From the NCBI RefSeq assembly GCF_036271055.1, contig NZ_DATBBJ010000108.1, positions 1 to 64,000 on the forward strand: DNA of 64,000 bases, written 5' to 3'. The stretch comes from Scandinavium sp036271055 (GTDB lineage Bacteria; Pseudomonadota; Gammaproteobacteria; Enterobacterales; Enterobacteriaceae). A model generated the notes under the pieces. That model was not told the origin of the DNA, ran no database searches, and worked only from the letters and a program-made list of their open reading frames with translations. Shown one piece after another: positions 35,061 through 44,283 of this stretch. The position numbers were made by a program, and so were the translations under genes. Positions within the stretch are counted from its first letter, which is position 1; the number at the start of each line of letters is the position of its first letter.

Positions 35061-35077
35061 ACAAGTCCGATCAGACA
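35061..35077. promoter_or_regulatory. FadR-like site upstream of fabB
   Basis: The minus strand reads TGTCTGATCGGACTTGT. It keeps the CTGAT/CGGAC core expected for FadR, which activates fabB. It directly adjoins the FabR palindrome, as in E. coli. Confidence 0.6.
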
Positions 35078-35151
35078 ATTTAAGCATAAATTTGCACCAC
35101 CTGGCACACATCGCTAAGATCGCCAGACGCCTTGCATTGCGAGTAACTTAC

Positions 35152-37161
35152 GTGAAACAAAACGCTATACAGCCTGCCAACCTCGAATTTAACAGTGAGG
35201 GTACACCTGTTTCCCGAGATTTTGATGATGTCTACTTTTCCAACGATAACGGTCTGGAAGAGACAAGATTCGTTTTTCTTGGCGGAAACCGCTTACCGGA
35301 ACGTTTTCATACCCACGATCGTGCTCACCTGGTTGTTGCTGAGAGTGGTTTCGGCACCGGGCTGAATTTTCTCACGTTGTGGCAGGCATTCACTGCATTT
35401 CGCGATTCACACCCTGAGGCTATGCTTCAAAGATTACATTTCATCAGTTTCGAAAAATTCCCGCTGCGTCTGGACGATCTGAAACTTGCGCATCAGCACT
35501 GGCCGGAGTTGGCGGAATTCGCCACGCAATTGCAGGCACAATGGCCCCTTCCCTTCTCCGGTTGCCACCGTTTGCTGCTGGATGACGGACGCGTCACGCT
35601 CGACCTGTGGTTTGGCGACATTAATGAGTTGGTTGATACGCTCGATGACTCACTCAATCAGCAGGTAGATGCCTGGTTCCTCGACGGTTTTGCCCCGTCT
35701 AAAAACCCGGATATGTGGACACCGACGCTGTTCAACGCCATGGCTAAACTGGCACGTCCCGGCGGCACGCTGGCGACTTTTACCTCGGCTGGATTTGTGC
35801 GTCGAGGGTTAACAGAAGCCGGTTTTTGTATGCAAAAAAGTAAAGGCTTTGGCCGTAAACGGGAAATGTTGACCGGGTATCGGGATAATTATCAACCTGC
35901 TCTGCATACCACGCCGTGGTTTGCCCGCACAGGAAGCGACAAGCGAGAAACCGCAATTATTGGCGGGGGCGTTGCCAGCGCACTGCTGTCAATGGCGCTG
36001 TTGCGTCGCGGCTGGCAGGTGACGCTTTATTGCGAGGACGCGATGCCCGCGCAGGGCGCATCCGGTAATCGTCAGGGCGCGTTGTATCCTTTGTTAAGCA
36101 CCCACGATCCTGCGCTGACGCAGTTTTTCTCATCGGCCTTTACCTTTGCCCGTCGAGTATACGACTCGCTTCCGGTCACGTTTGACCATGACTGGTGCGG
36201 CGTCACGCAGCTCGGTTGGGATGAAAAAAGCAGCCATAAAATAGCCCAAATGCTCACCCTCGAACTGCCTGCCGAAATTGCCGCCGAGGTCGATGCGGCA
36301 GAAGTTCTGAGCACAACCGGCGTCAAAACCGACTGCGCGGGCGTTCAGTACCGGCTCGGCGGCTGGCTGTGTCCGGCAGCGTTAACGGCGGCTGTCATTG
36401 AATTGGCCTGTCAGCACGGCCTGAACGTAAGCTGGGATCATCGCTGTGAAAAGCTAGATGCAAAAGACAACGGTTGGTCGCTGCACTTTGCTAACGGCGA
36501 GAGTAAACAGCACGCCAGCGTCGTGCTGGCAAATGGTCATCAGATAAACCAGTTCGAGCAAACGACAGCACTTCCCGTGTCAGCGGTTGGCGGCCAGGTG
36601 AGCCATATTCCTACCACACCTGAACTGGCTAAGTTACGCCAGGTGTTATGCTACGACGGCTATCTGACGCCGCAAAACCCGCATAATCAGCAGCACTGCA
36701 TCGGGGCCAGCTATCATCGCGGGCAAACGGAAACCGGCTACAGCGAAGCGGATCAGCAACACAACCGCCAGCGGTTGATTGATTGCTTCCCACAGGCGCA
36801 GTGGGCGAAGGAAGTGGACGTGAGTGACGGTGAAGCGCGCTGTGGCGTGCGCTGCGCCACCCGCGATCATTTACCGATGATAGGAAACGTGCCTGACTAT
36901 CAGCAAACGCTGGAAACCTATGCCTCACTTTCCGAAAACAGTGAAAATGCACCAGATGCCCCACGCTACAACAATCTGTTTATGCTTGGCGCGCTCGGTT
37001 CACGTGGCTTGTGTTCTGCCCCACTGGCCGCTGAAATTCTGGCATCGCAAATGAGTTATGAACCGCTGCCACTGGACGCCACTACACTTGCAGCCCTCAA
37101 CCCAAATCGGTTTTGGGTACGCAAGCTGTTGAAAGGTAAAGCGGTAATCAAAGCACATTAA
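35152..37161 (+). CDS. mnmC: tRNA mnm5s2U34 bifunctional enzyme MnmC
   Basis: MnmC finishes the modification of U34 in certain tRNAs: an FAD oxidoreductase domain removes carboxymethyl, and a SAM methyltransferase domain adds the methyl group. I chose the GTG at 35152 because KQNAIQPANLEFN then aligns with the E. coli N-terminus. The ORF continues to 35050 without support. This gives 669 residues. The methyltransferase part has VVAESGFGTGLNFLTLW and WFLDGFAPSKNPDMW; the FAD domain begins near AIIGGGVASALLSMALLRRG. Its end overlaps the convergent AraC-type gene by 14 bp. Confidence 0.94.
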   Translation: MKQNAIQPANLEFNSEGTPVSRDFDDVYFSNDNGLEETRFVFLGGNRLPERFHTHDRAHLVVAESGFGTGLNFLTLWQAFTAFRDSHPEAMLQRLHFISFEKFPLRLDDLKLAHQHWPELAEFATQLQAQWPLPFSGCHRLLLDDGRVTLDLWFGDINELVDTLDDSLNQQVDAWFLDGFAPSKNPDMWTPTLFNAMAKLARPGGTLATFTSAGFVRRGLTEAGFCMQKSKGFGRKREMLTGYRDNYQPALHTTPWFARTGSDKRETAIIGGGVASALLSMALLRRGWQVTLYCEDAMPAQGASGNRQGALYPLLSTHDPALTQFFSSAFTFARRVYDSLPVTFDHDWCGVTQLGWDEKSSHKIAQMLTLELPAEIAAEVDAAEVLSTTGVKTDCAGVQYRLGGWLCPAALTAAVIELACQHGLNVSWDHRCEKLDAKDNGWSLHFANGESKQHASVVLANGHQINQFEQTTALPVSAVGGQVSHIPTTPELAKLRQVLCYDGYLTPQNPHNQQHCIGASYHRGQTETGYSEADQQHNRQRLIDCFPQAQWAKEVDVSDGEARCGVRCATRDHLPMIGNVPDYQQTLETYASLSENSENAPDAPRYNNLFMLGALGSRGLCSAPLAAEILASQMSYEPLPLDATTLAALNPNRFWVRKLLKGKAVIKAH

Positions 37162-38005
37162 AACGCTGCTGCGCCTGTTTCCGGTACTGCAAGGGCGTTT
37201 GGCGCATCATGCGTTTGAAACAGGTGATGAAGTAAGTCGACTCCTGAAAACCGACTTTCGCCGCAATCGCATCAACGCTCATTTCACTGGTGCGCAGTAA
37301 ATCACAGCTGCGCTTCAATCTTCGCGTCAGTAAATATTCATGAATGCTCCCGCCAGTTTGCTGGCGAAAAATACGCGACGTGTAACTGCGTGAAAGCCCG
37401 ATATCTCGCGCCAACTCTTCCAGTGAAAACTTCTCGCCATAATGCTCTTCCAGCCACTGCATAATCTGCGCCGACGCCGTTTGCTGCTGTGGCGCGCTCG
37501 CGGGAGGCAACTCTGGCAAGAGCGACATTATCTGCATCGTCAAAAATGCGACTTCGTCTGCCGGGTAATGCTCTCTCGATTCCAGCGCAGCAAAACGCGC
37601 CAGAACGGTTTCCATATACTCAGCGTGTTCATGGAGATCATAAGCCTGAGCGGGCGCATGGCTGGCGGCAAGTCGCGAGAATTGCGCCTGAAAGCGCGGA
37701 AATTGCTGCAAATTGCTCTCCACCGCCGACTGTTCGATGTGCATCGTCGAGCGGTGATAATGGTTCCGCTCACTGTCATCAACATGCACTTTATGCAGGC
37801 GAAACGGCGGGAAGATAAATAGCCGTCCGGGCCGCGCCGTGTAGTGCTGATTGTCCACCACCACGATGCCATAACCTTGAGAAATATAGAGAAACTCCAC
37901 GCACTGATGCCAGTGGTAATAGAGCGCGCTGGATCCCCACATCCGATTAAAAGAGATGGCCTGGTGTTCAAGGGTAATTCTTTCCAGCAACTGCGAATCG
38001 CTCAT
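37148..38005 (-). CDS. AraC-family transcriptional regulator of the GH88 operon
   Basis: This 285-residue protein has an N-terminal cupin-like ligand-binding domain (HWHQCVEFLYISQGYGIVVV, RPGRLFIFPPFRLHKVH) and a C-terminal AraC DNA-binding domain with two helix-turn-helix units (SLEELARDIGLSRSYTSRIF at about 193-212; SVDAIAAKVGFQESTYFITCF at about 243-263). It is divergent from the DUF2264-MFS-GH88 operon and most likely activates it in response to a uronate sugar. It is not present between mnmC and yfcL in E. coli. Confidence 0.88.
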   Translation of the reverse strand: MSDSQLLERITLEHQAISFNRMWGSSALYYHWHQCVEFLYISQGYGIVVVDNQHYTARPGRLFIFPPFRLHKVHVDDSERNHYHRSTMHIEQSAVESNLQQFPRFQAQFSRLAASHAPAQAYDLHEHAEYMETVLARFAALESREHYPADEVAFLTMQIMSLLPELPPASAPQQQTASAQIMQWLEEHYGEKFSLEELARDIGLSRSYTSRIFRQQTGGSIHEYLLTRRLKRSCDLLRTSEMSVDAIAAKVGFQESTYFITCFKRMMRQTPLQYRKQAQQRFNVL

Positions 38006-38232
38006 TCGATCACCATGACAACAGAATTAAATTTTTAGCCTACGGTTTGCAATTTATTGCCCTGGCAATGCGCAAAATCCAGCGAAATTAAAATAGCGGT
38101 TCATTTTTGTGAAGCGGCTCACTCAGCGGCGAAGAGAAAAGCGGCTACGCTTGGTTTCGCCGCCTGATTAAGGCGATAAAAAATTCCAATAACTCTTACT
38201 TTATTTGATCTCGTGTCTGACGGGAGGGCCTC
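38006..38232. promoter_or_regulatory. Divergent promoter region of the AraC gene and the DUF2264 operon
   Basis: This 227-bp region must hold both promoters. Two direct copies of AAGCGGCT (near 38112 and 38141) about 29 bp apart are candidate half-sites for the AraC-type regulator, which typically binds direct repeats. Confidence 0.4.
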
Positions 38233-40065
38233 GTGCAACCTGAACACATTACCTTTGAAAATCCCTTACAAAGCCGTAGCGACGTCACCCAATGGGTGAA
38301 GGAAATGCTGAATGCGGTCACACCCTTTTTTAAAAATAATGCCAGCGGTGTAGACCTCGCCAATTTCACCACCCATTACGGCCAGCGCATTGCCAACATG
38401 GAAGCGTTCTCCCGTTTATTATGGGGCGTCACGCCGCTGCTGGCTGGCGGCCAGGAGCCGGAACAACTGTCGCTCTATATTCAGACCATCAAAAACGGCA
38501 CCAACCCAATGCACCCGGAATACTGGGGCGAGATTGGTCACAGCGATCAGCGCGTGGTGGAAATGGCAGCGTACGGAATGCTACTGGCGTTGGCCCATGA
38601 ACCGTTGTTGGCGCACTTCGATGAGCTGGAAAAACAACACCTGTGGCAATGGCTGCAACAGAGCGAAACCGCCACTATTCCTGACAACAACTGGCACTTC
38701 TTTCCGATTCTGGTGCAGGTCGGCTTTCATCACGCCGGGCTGCCCGTCAACCGCGAGGCCATTGAGCGCCACTTTGCGGCGATGGAAAACTATTGGTTAG
38801 GCGACGGCTGGTACAGCGACGGTCCGGACAGACCACGTGATTACTATATTTCGATGGGCTTTCATTTCTACGGACTCATTTATGCCACGCTGATGAAAGA
38901 TGTTGATGCGGATCGCTGTGCCACGTTGCGCGAACGCGCCACCGTGTTTGCTGCCGATTTCATTCACTTCTTTGACGACAACGGGGCCGCCATTCCGTTT
39001 GGTCGCAGTCTGACCTACCGTTTCGCGCAAGCTGCATTCTGGAGCGCCGCCGCCTTTGCCGGACTGGAGGTTTATTCGCCGGGCATCGTTAAAGGCCTGG
39101 TTCTGCGCCATTTGCGTTGGTGGATGCAGCAACAACCGTTCGATCGCGACGGTGTCCTGAGCGTAGGTTACAGCTACCCTAATTTGATTATGGCGGAAGA
39201 TTATAACGCGCCGGGTTCACCGTATTGGGCGCTCAAAACCGTACTGGTGTTAGCGTTAGGCGAGAACAACGCTTTCTGGCAGGCCAAGGAAGAAACGCTG
39301 CCCCCGCGCCAGTCACCGCACAGCATTCCCAAAGCAGCGCAAATTCTGGTTCATCAGCCCAACCACCTATGGATGCTGACCTCCGGGCAACTGGAGCGGA
39401 ACAACTTCGTCAATACCGAAGCGAAATACTGCAAATTTGCCTACTCAACACGCTACGCCTTTAACGTCGAGCGCGGGCGTTTTGGTCTCGCCCATGCCTC
39501 GCCGGACTCGATGCTGCTGCTCAGCGAAAAAGACAATTACTGGCGCGGTCGCCGCGACTGTCAGGCCGTCAGCGTGCATGAAAATTACATTTATAGCCGC
39601 TGGCAGCCATGGAACGACGTCACTGTCGACAGCTGGTTAATCGCCCACGGCAACTGGCAAATTCGCGTGCATCAGATTCAAACCGCACGTGAGCTGGACA
39701 GCGCCGAAGGCGGGTTCAGCCTGTGTTTCCGTCCGCAGCCGGAACAGCACGTGGCGGACGGCATCAGCCACCTGAGCGGCACCAAAGACATTAGCGTGAT
39801 TCAGTGTCTGAGCGAGCATCAACGCCAGGGCGACGTGGTGTTGACTCCACCGAACAGCAATTTGCTGTTTGCTGACAGGGCTGCCGTTCCGGTGCTGCGT
39901 GGTGAATTAGCGTGTGGCAAACACCTGCTAATAAGCGCCGTTTGGGCCGGTGATCCACAAGATTTCAACGCAATTAACCATCCCGTAGCGAGCGTTGATC
40001 AGGGCGTGATTCGCCTGACGTCAGCCATGCATGAAACGCAATTTTCCCTGACCGAAATGCTGTGA
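38233..40065 (+). CDS. DUF2264 domain-containing protein
   Basis: This is a 610-residue cytoplasmic protein (no signal peptide) of the DUF2264 family, with an alpha/alpha-barrel-like N-terminal half (for example MHPEYWGEIGHSDQRVVEMAAYG, WYSDGPDRPRDYYISMGFHFYGL, YNAPGSPYWALKT) and a beta-rich C-terminal half. The start is GTG at 38233, with GGGAGGG 6 bases before it. Family function is not established. The company it keeps (sugar transporter, GH88) and the fold suggest an intracellular enzyme acting on uronate-containing oligosaccharides, perhaps a lyase or hydrolase. It is the first gene of a three-gene operon with 16- and 9-bp gaps. Confidence 0.83.
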   Translation: MQPEHITFENPLQSRSDVTQWVKEMLNAVTPFFKNNASGVDLANFTTHYGQRIANMEAFSRLLWGVTPLLAGGQEPEQLSLYIQTIKNGTNPMHPEYWGEIGHSDQRVVEMAAYGMLLALAHEPLLAHFDELEKQHLWQWLQQSETATIPDNNWHFFPILVQVGFHHAGLPVNREAIERHFAAMENYWLGDGWYSDGPDRPRDYYISMGFHFYGLIYATLMKDVDADRCATLRERATVFAADFIHFFDDNGAAIPFGRSLTYRFAQAAFWSAAAFAGLEVYSPGIVKGLVLRHLRWWMQQQPFDRDGVLSVGYSYPNLIMAEDYNAPGSPYWALKTVLVLALGENNAFWQAKEETLPPRQSPHSIPKAAQILVHQPNHLWMLTSGQLERNNFVNTEAKYCKFAYSTRYAFNVERGRFGLAHASPDSMLLLSEKDNYWRGRRDCQAVSVHENYIYSRWQPWNDVTVDSWLIAHGNWQIRVHQIQTARELDSAEGGFSLCFRPQPEQHVADGISHLSGTKDISVIQCLSEHQRQGDVVLTPPNSNLLFADRAAVPVLRGELACGKHLLISAVWAGDPQDFNAINHPVASVDQGVIRLTSAMHETQFSLTEML

Positions 40066-40081
40066 GACTGAGGAGAGCATC

Positions 40082-41362
40082 ATGACCGCGACAACCCCCC
40101 GCAGTGCGCAAATTAAGATGAGCAGCTTTATCTTCCTCTACTTTTTCACCTGGTCCTCAAGCTTCGGGCTGTATGCCCTGTGGTTAAGCCAGAAAGTCGG
40201 TCTGGACAGCATCACTATCGGCAGCGTATTCGCCATCAACGGCGTGTTTGCGGTGATCATGAAGCCGGTTTACGGCTACATCATGGACAAAATCGGTATG
40301 AGCAAATGGCTACTCTATTTTGTCTGTGCCGTCTCAGCGTTGATGGCACCCTTCTTTATCTTTATTTATCAGCCGTTATTACTCAGCCACACCACGCTTG
40401 GCATCATCATCGGCGCGCTCTATCTGAGCCTTGGCTGGTACGCAGGTGTTGCTGCATCTGAATCCTACGCCGATCGTTTCAGTCGTCTGTATGGCGTGGA
40501 ATTCGGGCGGGTCAGAATGTGGGGATCGCTCGGCTGGGCGCTGGCGGCATCGATTTCCGGCGTGCTGTTTAACCTCACACCACTGGCGAATTTCCTCGTC
40601 AGTAGCGCCACTTCCGTGCTGATGTTATTGGTGTTAATCAGCCTGAAAATCGGTGACGAACAGCTGCGCAGCAACAACGTGATTTCCGCCAATAAAATCA
40701 TGTTCAGCGACGTGGTGGTGCTGCTGAAAAACCGCAAATTCTGGATGTTCAGCCTGTATGTGGCGGGTGTGGCGTGGATGATGTTTGTCGCCGAACAGCA
40801 GTTCCCGCGCTATTTCGTTTCTTTCTTCGCCACCAAAGAACAGGGCAACGCGTGGTACGGCTACCTGAGCATGATCCAGTCTGGCACCGAGTTCGTAATG
40901 ATGATGTTTATCCCGATGCTGGTAAACCATTACGGCGCGAAAAAGGGGTTATTGCTCTGCGGCATGGTAGTTGGCGCACGCCTGATTGCCTCCGGCCTGA
41001 CCACCGATCCGCTGATGATTTCGATTATTAAACCGCTGTATGGCATGGAAATCGCGCTGCTGCTGATTTCGGTCTTCAAATACATCGCCGAGCATTTCCA
41101 TAAAAAAGTGAATGCCACCATGTACCTGCTCGGTTATCAGGCGATGATTTACGTCGGCTCCGTGGTCGTCGCACCGCCAGCGGGCTACCTGTACGCCAAA
41201 ATTGGCTTCGAGCAGACCTACCTGATGATGGGCTGCTGCGCCCTGTTCTTTACCCTGATTTCCAGTCTCACCCTTTCACGCTGCCGCTCTGCTCGCGATC
41301 CTCACCCCGAAGACGCGCAGACCCTGGACGCGGTTGCCATTGCCCCTGCTAAAAGTCATTAA
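40082..41362 (+). CDS. MFS transporter, oligosaccharide:H+ symporter (OHS) type
   Basis: This 426-residue inner-membrane carrier has about 12 spans. It is of the LacY-like OHS type: the N-terminus SSFIFLYFFTWSSSFGLYALWL and the loop MKPVYGYIMDKIGMSKWLLYF (MFS signature A region), then YGVEFGRVRMWGSLGWALAA. It resembles RhiT-type carriers for unsaturated rhamnogalacturonan or oligogalacturonide products more than lactose carriers. Flanked by DUF2264 and GH88 genes, it probably brings in unsaturated uronate oligosaccharides by proton symport. Confidence 0.85.
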   Translation: MTATTPRSAQIKMSSFIFLYFFTWSSSFGLYALWLSQKVGLDSITIGSVFAINGVFAVIMKPVYGYIMDKIGMSKWLLYFVCAVSALMAPFFIFIYQPLLLSHTTLGIIIGALYLSLGWYAGVAASESYADRFSRLYGVEFGRVRMWGSLGWALAASISGVLFNLTPLANFLVSSATSVLMLLVLISLKIGDEQLRSNNVISANKIMFSDVVVLLKNRKFWMFSLYVAGVAWMMFVAEQQFPRYFVSFFATKEQGNAWYGYLSMIQSGTEFVMMMFIPMLVNHYGAKKGLLLCGMVVGARLIASGLTTDPLMISIIKPLYGMEIALLLISVFKYIAEHFHKKVNATMYLLGYQAMIYVGSVVVAPPAGYLYAKIGFEQTYLMMGCCALFFTLISSLTLSRCRSARDPHPEDAQTLDAVAIAPAKSH

Positions 41363-41371
41363 GGAGAAGTC

Positions 41372-42562
41372 ATGACCCCTTCCGTTGTTACCGAGCCGCT
41401 GCGCCCTGTTGAGTTGTACGCTATCGACCGTCAGGCGCTGCGTCAAAGTCTGGATGCGGCACTCGCCCGAGTCACGCAGAAATTAGATCGCAATATCGCC
41501 GCCTTTGGCGACAGCTTCCCCGGTGAAGCCTGTGAAAATGGCATTTGGCCGCGCACCAAAAATGTGGAATGGACCACCAGTTTCTGGACCGGACAATTGT
41601 GGCTCGCCTGGGAAATGACCGGCGAAGCGCGTTTTCGTGAAGCGGCAGAGCGCACCCTGCCCTCTTTTTACGAACGCATTGAGAAACGCATTGATACCGC
41701 CACTCACGATTTGGGTTTTCTGTATTCGCTTTCCTGCGTGAGCGCCTGGCGATTGACCGGTGACAAAGCTGCGCGCCAGGCCGCATTACAGGCCGCCGAC
41801 ACGCTGATGGAACGCTTTAACCCAACGGCGAAAATCATTCAGGCGTGGGGCGATCTCAACGATCCGGAGCAAAAAGGCCGGATGATTATCGACTGCAACA
41901 TGAATCTACCGCTGCTGTACTGGGCCAGCGAACAGACGGGTGACTCGCGCTATGCCGAAGCCGCCACGGCACACGTGGAACAGGCCGCGCGTTATATCGT
42001 GCGCCCGGACGCCTCCACCTGGCACACGTACTACATGGATGTGGTGACCGGCGAACCGCGATTCGGTAATACCCATCAGGGCTACAGCGACACCTCGTGC
42101 TGGTCACGCGGGCAGGCATGGGGGATTTACGGTTTCCTGTTGAGCTATCTGCATACCGGTGATGAGAAAATGGTCGAACTGTCGCGCAGCCTGTCACACT
42201 ACTTCCTCAATCGTCTGCCAGAAGATGAAGTGTGCCACTGGGATTTGGCCCTGCTCGGCACCGATGCGGTGCGCGACAGCTCTGCCGCCGCCATTGCTGC
42301 TTGTGGATTGCTGGAACTGGTCAAAGCGCTGCCAGCGTTAGATCCACACCGTGCGCATTATGAAGAGATGGCGCTACGCATTGTGAAATCGCTGACCGAA
42401 AACTATCTCGCACGCGACGACGACCCGACCGAGGGCTTGCTTAAACATTCGGTGTATCACATGGCGAGCGGGAAAGGCGTTGATCAGTGCTGTAGCTGGG
42501 GGGATTATTTCTATCTCGAAGCGTTAGCGCGCCTGCGTCAGATTTGGCCGCTGTATTGGTAA
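41372..42562 (+). CDS. Glycoside hydrolase family 88, unsaturated glucuronyl hydrolase-like
   Basis: GH88 enzymes remove the 4,5-unsaturated uronate that polysaccharide lyases leave at the non-reducing end, by hydrating the double bond. The protein has 396 residues and no signal peptide, so it acts in the cytoplasm. The two key aspartates are visible: Asp113 in DTATHDLGFLYSL and Asp174 in MIIDCNMNLPLLYW. Aromatic-rich sugar-binding segments (TSFWTGQLWLAWEMTG, NTHQGYSDTSCWSRGQAWGIYG) fit the family. The final sugar product is unsaturated glucuronate or galacturonate. Confidence 0.9.
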   Translation: MTPSVVTEPLRPVELYAIDRQALRQSLDAALARVTQKLDRNIAAFGDSFPGEACENGIWPRTKNVEWTTSFWTGQLWLAWEMTGEARFREAAERTLPSFYERIEKRIDTATHDLGFLYSLSCVSAWRLTGDKAARQAALQAADTLMERFNPTAKIIQAWGDLNDPEQKGRMIIDCNMNLPLLYWASEQTGDSRYAEAATAHVEQAARYIVRPDASTWHTYYMDVVTGEPRFGNTHQGYSDTSCWSRGQAWGIYGFLLSYLHTGDEKMVELSRSLSHYFLNRLPEDEVCHWDLALLGTDAVRDSSAAAIAACGLLELVKALPALDPHRAHYEEMALRIVKSLTENYLARDDDPTEGLLKHSVYHMASGKGVDQCCSWGDYFYLEALARLRQIWPLYW

Positions 42563-42570
42563 ATAGCCGT

Positions 42571-42610
42571 CACAAAAAAGCCCTCGATTTCACAACCGAG
42601 GGCTTTTCTT
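42571..42610. terminator. Bidirectional terminator between GH88 gene and yfcL
   Basis: An 8-bp stem, AGCCCTCG (42579-42586) with CGAGGGCT (42597-42604), is preceded by an A-run and followed by TTTCTT. Confidence 0.85.
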
Positions 42611-42640
42611 TGCCCGGTGGTGGCTAACGCCTTACCAGGC

Positions 42641-42916
42641 CTACAAATTCGCTTTCTGGAACAATGTGTCCCACATGCCGAGCACCAGTGCCTGGTCGCG
42701 CGGGTTGAGCTCACCGGCCAGAATCGCTTTCTCCAGACTCTGTGACACCTGGCCGTAGACCGCTTGCGGAGAGTGATCGTCTCCGGCTTCCAGGTCCGCG
42801 ACGGCGAGCGTCAGGTGGCCGCGCAGATAACCGCTGGCAAACAGTTCGTCGTCACTGGCGTGCTCAACCATGTCATCAATTAACGCCAGAATGCGCGATT
42901 CAAATTCTGCGATCAT
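42641..42916 (-). CDS. yfcL: YfcL family protein
   Basis: This 91-residue acidic protein of unknown function is conserved beside epmC in enterobacteria. Segments such as EFESRILALIDDMVEHASDDELFASGYLRGHLTLA-like helices suggest an all-helical fold. It lies 9 bp after epmC in the leftward run. Confidence 0.9.
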   Translation of the reverse strand: MIAEFESRILALIDDMVEHASDDELFASGYLRGHLTLAVADLEAGDDHSPQAVYGQVSQSLEKAILAGELNPRDQALVLGMWDTLFQKANL

Positions 42917-42925
42917 CTTCTTTCC

Positions 42926-43474
42926 TCAATTTAGATCTTCCGGCCAGGGGAAGTGTTCCGCCGTTAATGTCGGCGTTTGATAATAATCTTGTAATGCCGC
43001 GATGAAACGCGCCGGCCGTGCCGGGATACCTTCTGCGAGATAGGTCATCACCTGCGCATGTACCCGACGCTGAAACACGATGCGGTCCGGCTCAACATCA
43101 CCTTCGAGATTGTCGCAGCTCACATTGAACGGGAAGCCTGCGGCGGCGCAAAATAGCCAGTCAAATGCCTGGGGTTTGACTTCCACATCTTCGAACTGAC
43201 CCTGCGTTTTCGCATCGCGCCCGTCCGGGCAGTACCAGTAACCAAAATCCACGAGCTTGCGACGCTCAGCACCGGCAATGCACCAGTGCGAAATTTCGTG
43301 CAGCGCGCTGGCGTAAAAGCCATGCGCAAAGACGATCCGGTTGTACGGCGCGTCGGCATCAGCAGGAAGATAGATCGGTTCGTCTTCGCCTGAAATCAGA
43401 CGGGTATTAAAATCATCAGCAAAACAGCCGTCGAAAATGTCGATCAGCTGCTGAAAATGGTGTTGTTGTTGCAT
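42926..43474 (-). CDS. epmC: Elongation factor P hydroxylase EpmC
   Basis: EpmC (YfcM) hydroxylates the lysyl-modified Lys34 of elongation factor P, the last step after EpmA and EpmB. The start at 43474 gives 182 residues, the E. coli length; its ATG shares one base with the yfcA stop (TGATG). The motif FYASALHEISHWCIAG carries the HExxH metal site, and VDFGYWYCPDGRDAKTQ is conserved. Confidence 0.94.
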   Translation of the reverse strand: MQQQHHFQQLIDIFDGCFADDFNTRLISGEDEPIYLPADADAPYNRIVFAHGFYASALHEISHWCIAGAERRKLVDFGYWYCPDGRDAKTQGQFEDVEVKPQAFDWLFCAAAGFPFNVSCDNLEGDVEPDRIVFQRRVHAQVMTYLAEGIPARPARFIAALQDYYQTPTLTAEHFPWPEDLN

Positions 43475-44283
43475 CAATGAATTCCCAACCACTGGAGGAT
43501 CTCCGCCCCGTGACTGTCATAGAGAAGTTTCGCGCTCATTACCGCCGAAACGATAACGATCATCGGCCGGATCAGCGTTTGTCCTTTGCTGAGCACCAGT
43601 CGCGATCCCATTCGCGCCCCTAAAAATTGTCCTGCCATCATCACAAAACCGGTCCCCCAAATCACCTTGCCGCCGATAATAAACAGCAGCAAACCGCCAA
43701 CGTTTGACGTGGCGTTCAGCACTTTGGCGTGCGCGGTGGATTTGGCGAGATTAAAACCGGCTAGCGTCACAAACGCCAGCGCATAAAACGAACCGGCTCC
43801 TGGGCCGAAAAATCCGTCGTAGAATCCGACGCAACCACCCGCCACTAACGCGAACGGCAATCCGTGCAAACGGCGCTGGCGGTCTTCTTCGCCGAGCTTT
43901 GGCATCAACAAAAAATAGAGACCAATGCCAATCACCAGCAGCGGCAGAATTTGACGCAGAATGTCTGACTGTACGTGCTGAACCAGCAGCGCGCCGGTCA
44001 TGGAGCCGATAAACGTCATCAGAATATTGAGTTTTTGGTCAGCCAAATTGACCACTTTTCGACGGACAAAATAAATAGACGACGACAGCGAACCGCCACA
44101 GGCCTGCAATTTGTTGGTTGCCAGCGCGTTAGCGGGCGACATGCCCACCGCTAACAGCGCCGGAATAGTCAACAGGCCACCGCCACCGGCAAGGGAATCA
44201 ATAAACCCGGCCAACAGCGCGATAAAAAACAGGGCCACCAGCAAAAGCGGTGACACCATAAAAATCTCGGTGAAATGTTCCAT
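43474..44283 (-). CDS. yfcA: TauE/SafE-family membrane transporter YfcA
   Basis: This 269-residue inner-membrane protein has about eight spans and the family hallmarks GFIDSLAGGGGLLTIPALL and VGFYDGFFGPGAGSFY, an internal repeat typical of TauE/SafE sulfite/sulfonate exporters. The substrate of YfcA is unknown. It is joined to mepA and epmC by one-base start/stop overlaps. Confidence 0.94.
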   Translation of the reverse strand: MEHFTEIFMVSPLLLVALFFIALLAGFIDSLAGGGGLLTIPALLAVGMSPANALATNKLQACGGSLSSSIYFVRRKVVNLADQKLNILMTFIGSMTGALLVQHVQSDILRQILPLLVIGIGLYFLLMPKLGEEDRQRRLHGLPFALVAGGCVGFYDGFFGPGAGSFYALAFVTLAGFNLAKSTAHAKVLNATSNVGGLLLFIIGGKVIWGTGFVMMAGQFLGARMGSRLVLSKGQTLIRPMIVIVSAVMSAKLLYDSHGAEILQWLGIH

